Origin: a virus
IMG/VR virus record: IMGVR_UViG_3300018080_000060
Location: 1-40,972 of that record
Strand: one strand, 5' to 3'
DNA length: 40,972 bases
Shown: positions 37,822 to 40,972 of the stretch, piece after piece
Position numbering within the stretch: the first letter of the stretch is position 1
Layout: every line of letters begins with the position of its first letter
Program-made: the position numbers and the translations under genes
The notes under the pieces: model-generated
What the model was told of the DNA's origin: nothing
Databases searched by the model: none
Seen by the model: the letters and a program-made list of their open reading frames with translations, nothing else

Positions 37822-39623
37822 TATTTATTTGCCTCTATAAATGCCAGCGCATCCGCCAGTGTAGCATTACCGTTCCGTATGGCTCGCTTCATTTCGTTTC
37901 CGCCTGGCACTGAATTGAAGATATCAAGTGCGCCAGGGATCTCCAGGATAATGTCGTATGCCTTGAAACCAGTCTCATTAAGATTGTCCTGGATTCTCCT
38001 GATAATCTTCTGGCCGGTTTTTCCTCGGCGGCCTACCATCGCATCAAATGGCGATGTTTTATTTTTTCCTGTAATTGATGCTAGTGGCGCTGTTATTAAC
38101 TTGGATAACGCTTCTGTCGGTTTTCCAATCCACTTTTTTGCTGGGATAGTCTCAGGCGCATATTCTTTTGGGTCTGGTACCAACTTGTTGTATCTTGCCA
38201 AGGCACTGTCTATTGGCTCCTCTATGTCTCGCAATGCCCGCGTTGGCAGATAATCATATGCTTCTTGAACAGTCATTTCTGGAAGACCAAGCTCTGGCGC
38301 TGCCTGTAGAGTTGGCTTCAATATAACCTCTTCGAATCCTTTCTTTAATCCTCTGCCAATTGCCGGATAAAACTTTTTCGCCGCTTCTGTTGCGACTGCT
38401 GCTGGAGCATATTGCGGGATTTGTGAGACAAAGTTGAAATAATCTTCAAGCAGATTGGTTTTATCCTGTGGCTCTGCCTGCATTACCTCGTTTAGCTTTT
38501 GCCATTTCCTGACAAAATCTTCTTTGGTCTTTATTTTGTCTCTGTTGCGCTTTTTCCAGGCAATTTCTGGATCTATCTTTGAGCTGATTGCTGGAGTTTG
38601 CATTTTCAGGTCTTCAAATGCACCGGTGGCTATTTCATCCATGCCAGTCCCGGACGCGTCAATTGTTGGCATTTCCATCTCTATGCCATAGCGCTTTGCT
38701 AAAACTGAGCGATTCCTGATGATGCCGCTTATATCTCTATTGGCTTGGCGCAGCGCAATCTGATACGACCTGTTGTATATGTCTGCTTTTTCCTTATCTG
38801 TCATTGGAAAGGCGTTTTCTTTTGCAAGTCTTTTCGATTCAAGCTCGTCAACTCGCATCTGGGCCCTGTATTCTGCAAGCCTCTTGATCATATCATCAGG
38901 CGTTCCGCCTTCTTCGTAAGCTATATACGCATCATTTCCATACTTCCTGGATAGTATGTTTTCAACAGCCTCGCGTTTCTTCAGTGTTCTCTCAAAGTCT
39001 TTGTATGTGTATTCTTTTCGTTTTAAGCGCTTTTGTTCTTCTATCCATGCCTCTTGTTTTTCATAGGCATCTTTAATGGCGTCCCATTGCGCTTTAGGCA
39101 TAAGTTGGCCAGTACCTTTATGGCGCACATAGCCCATAGCTTCCTTTTCTTTTTCGGCATCATAAGCTGCCCTAGCAAGCCGCTTTGTTTCCATGCTTTT
39201 TTTGCGCTGTTCCGTAGCCTCAGTGATAGGCATTCCTGTTTCAGTGAAGCCAATTCTTTGGCCGGTCAATTCAGCGGGAACAGGAGGCGGCTGTATTGGC
39301 TGTGGAGGCATTGCGGGCATAATCCCAGGCGGCATTCCTGCCATACCAGTAAGAGCTTGTACGTTTTGAGCCATCCCTGGTATGGCTGTTTGTACCTTCT
39401 CCCCTACTTCATCCCACCGCTGGCCAAGCCTGGCTCCTCTGGCAAGCTCTTGGATTGCTTCCTGGTCTTTTCGCTCCCGAATCTTTTTGGCGCGGTATGC
39501 AGGATCTGTTTCCATGCGTCTGGTGTGACGCCTGTACTCTCTGTCTTCCTTTTCTTCTCGTGCCTCTTTTGCGCCGCCAGCAGCCCCTAGTACAAGAGCA
39601 AGCAATTCTTTCATTTTTGCCAT
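37821..39623 (-). CDS. Internal virion protein, putative (600 aa)
   Basis: A 600-residue protein. The N-terminal 60 residues are highly charged (KEDREYRRHTRRMETD), followed by a Pro/Met/Gly/Gln linker near residues 75-120 (MPPGIMPAMPPQPIQPPP) and mostly helical, coiled-coil-like sequence rich in Lys, Glu and Ala. It lies between two other large virion genes and overlaps the next gene by one base, the order of podovirus ejection-protein genes. Assignment by position and composition. Confidence 0.65.
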   Translation of the reverse strand: MAKMKELLALVLGAAGGAKEAREEKEDREYRRHTRRMETDPAYRAKKIRERKDQEAIQELARGARLGQRWDEVGEKVQTAIPGMAQNVQALTGMAGMPPGIMPAMPPQPIQPPPVPAELTGQRIGFTETGMPITEATEQRKKSMETKRLARAAYDAEKEKEAMGYVRHKGTGQLMPKAQWDAIKDAYEKQEAWIEEQKRLKRKEYTYKDFERTLKKREAVENILSRKYGNDAYIAYEEGGTPDDMIKRLAEYRAQMRVDELESKRLAKENAFPMTDKEKADIYNRSYQIALRQANRDISGIIRNRSVLAKRYGIEMEMPTIDASGTGMDEIATGAFEDLKMQTPAISSKIDPEIAWKKRNRDKIKTKEDFVRKWQKLNEVMQAEPQDKTNLLEDYFNFVSQIPQYAPAAVATEAAKKFYPAIGRGLKKGFEEVILKPTLQAAPELGLPEMTVQEAYDYLPTRALRDIEEPIDSALARYNKLVPDPKEYAPETIPAKKWIGKPTEALSKLITAPLASITGKNKTSPFDAMVGRRGKTGQKIIRRIQDNLNETGFKAYDIILEIPGALDIFNSVPGGNEMKRAIRNGNATLADALAFIEANK

Positions 39624-39635
39624 TTTATGTCCTCT

Positions 39636-40972
39636 TTAGAATTTGAAAGCTTTGCCAAGCATAGAGCCAAGGCTTGCAAAGTCGCCTATTGAGCTGCTTT
39701 TTTCTCTTGGCTGCGGTGTGTTTCCTCTGACTACTGCCTCTGCCTGTATGATTTGGTTGAGATAAGAATCAAGGAGCTCCTGCATAGCTGCGAACCTCGT
39801 TGCTTCCTGAGTGTCGCCCTGCGCTCTTGCGTCTTCTTCCAGCCTGGCAAGTTGCTCTTTCCGGTCAAGTGCACGCTCACGCTGTGATACCATCCTGGTA
39901 TATTGCTCTTTCTCGAAATCACTGAGCCCGGCAAGATCAGCCATCTGCTGCGCTTCCTGGACCTCGCGTAATGATTGTACGTCCTGTAGTGCACGACGCT
40001 GCATGTCGATATCGGCCAGCCTGCGGGCGTCTTGCTCGCTTACCAGTCCTTGCGCCTCTTGCCTTGCCTGAGTGCCAAGATCATAGATCTGACGGCGTAC
40101 ATCTCGCCTGGCGGCCAGGTATGGCTCTGCGATCTCTTCAGATCTGCGGATTCCTTCGGCGCCTGAGCCGTATGCACCTGTCAATGCCAGGCTTGCGCCA
40201 AGAATATCTTCTTGCCGCTTACGCTCACGCTCGACATTAGCCAACATCCCGCGCTCTATCTCGCCCAGCCCGGTTTTCAGGTTGCCAAGCGTCTGGTCGT
40301 ATATCGTTCTCTCAAGCTCTGTCTGTGGTCGATCTCGATACCTGCCAGCAACATAGTCTTCCAACTGCTTGGCTATGTCGCCGTAAGCGTCCGGCCTGTC
40401 CACCCTTTGCTGATATAGCTGCCCTACCCTTGAAGCCTGTGGGCTCGGCGTATACGTGCCCGGAACAGCATCAACAGCTTCACGGTATGCCTGTAATCCT
40501 GGGCTGATCGTCTTAGGCTGCATATATCTCTGCATAGCCATCCTGTTCAGGATATCGAATTGCGGCAGTGCCAGCCATGAACGTGGGTCCATGGTAGTGG
40601 GGATCTGACCATAAGCACTGGCCTGGCGCGGATCTGAGCTTGGCTCCCCTGTCTGTGTGCCAGCCTGTAGCTCGGCCCAGCTCTGCTTGCCAGGGCCCGA
40701 TCCGCCTTCCTGGTAGTATTGTAACGGTGGTCCGCCATAGGGCGAGTACACTGTCCCACCATAAGGGTTTCCGGTACCAGCCCCATAAGGCGAATAGCTG
40801 CCGCCACCCAGCATAGGCTGGTAAGGGTTAAGAGTAGGCGCACGCCCACCGCCTGCCACCGGTTTGGCATAGAGCTGGTTCGGGCTGCTGAACCCGGTGT
40901 TGTATGTCTGGCTCAACGCCTGGACATTGCCGGGCGTGCCAATCCCCTGGCGAGCCATTGCGTTTTGATCAG
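39636..40972 (-). CDS. Internal virion protein, main part (gene continues from 346 across the join)
   Basis: The remaining part of the 519-residue protein that starts at 346. Up to about full-length residue 230 it is rich in Gly, Tyr, Pro, Gln and Ser (GGGSYSPYGAGTGNPYGGTV), low complexity and probably disordered. After it comes a long helical region rich in Arg, Glu, Gln and Ala (LARLEEDARAQGDTQEATRF). The C-terminal segment is short and neutral (SIGDFASLGSMLGKAFKF). Probably an ejected or scaffold-like internal virion protein; the family is not recognised. Confidence 0.75.
   Translation of the reverse strand, partial: DQNAMARQGIGTPGNVQALSQTYNTGFSSPNQLYAKPVAGGGRAPTLNPYQPMLGGGSYSPYGAGTGNPYGGTVYSPYGGPPLQYYQEGGSGPGKQSWAELQAGTQTGEPSSDPRQASAYGQIPTTMDPRSWLALPQFDILNRMAMQRYMQPKTISPGLQAYREAVDAVPGTYTPSPQASRVGQLYQQRVDRPDAYGDIAKQLEDYVAGRYRDRPQTELERTIYDQTLGNLKTGLGEIERGMLANVERERKRQEDILGASLALTGAYGSGAEGIRRSEEIAEPYLAARRDVRRQIYDLGTQARQEAQGLVSEQDARRLADIDMQRRALQDVQSLREVQEAQQMADLAGLSDFEKEQYTRMVSQRERALDRKEQLARLEEDARAQGDTQEATRFAAMQELLDSYLNQIIQAEAVVRGNTPQPREKSSSIGDFASLGSMLGKAFKF
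40850..40972. repeat. Terminal direct repeat, right copy (circular join)
   Basis: Identical to 1-123. The unique unit is therefore 40,849 bases. Confidence 0.95.

Noticed and set aside
1-40972. Integrase or lysogeny module
   Set aside because: No integrase, excisionase or attachment-site pattern was seen; a Cro-like repressor alone does not show lysogeny.

Overview
This window looks like the complete genome of a tailed, podovirus-like bacteriophage. The first 123 bases are repeated exactly at the end (40850-40972), so the contig closes into a circle of about 40.85 kb. One virion gene runs across the join: it starts at 346, runs leftward through position 1 and continues from about 40849 down to 39636. 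I see a full set of head, neck, internal-virion and lysis genes but no integrase, no sheath or long tape-measure gene, no DNA or RNA polymerase and no convincing tRNA. The host is probably a bacterium with an outer membrane, because there is a spanin-like gene next to the endolysin. Promoters are sigma70-like and Shine-Dalgarno sites are strong. I cannot name the host.

There are four transcription blocks. (1) A long leftward late block starts near 17010 and runs through small terminase, small hypothetical genes, portal, large terminase, scaffold, major capsid, a capsid-associated protein, neck and tail-hub proteins, fibres, then across the join into three large internal (ejected) virion proteins and a lysis cassette ending at 33027. 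(2) A short rightward block (17114-18882) of small genes follows a consensus promoter. (3) A leftward early block (23535 to 18921) holds a Cro/CI-like repressor, a primase-polymerase/helicase, a candidate replication origin (20406-20856) and a RuvC-like resolvase. (4) A rightward block (23657-32854) begins with a recombination module (Sak4-like ATPase, DUF669 protein, PD-(D/E)XK nuclease) and continues into about 20 tightly overlapping accessory genes: zinc-ribbon microproteins, coiled-coil proteins, a DUF7666-type protein, a pentapeptide-repeat protein and two adjacent HExxH proteins.

Blocks 3 and 4 diverge from one 120-bp region where two good promoters overlap around a palindrome, which looks like a compact repressor-controlled switch. 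The accessory blocks are notable for short, nearly identical DNA cassettes at gene junctions that carry the ribosome-binding site of the next gene. Four such families occur. They look like recombination linkers by which small genes are shuffled. Other unusual points are signal peptides on two tail-fibre-region proteins, a 27-bp in-frame tandem duplication in the nuclease, and a structured RNA-like element between the convergent ends of blocks 1 and 4.
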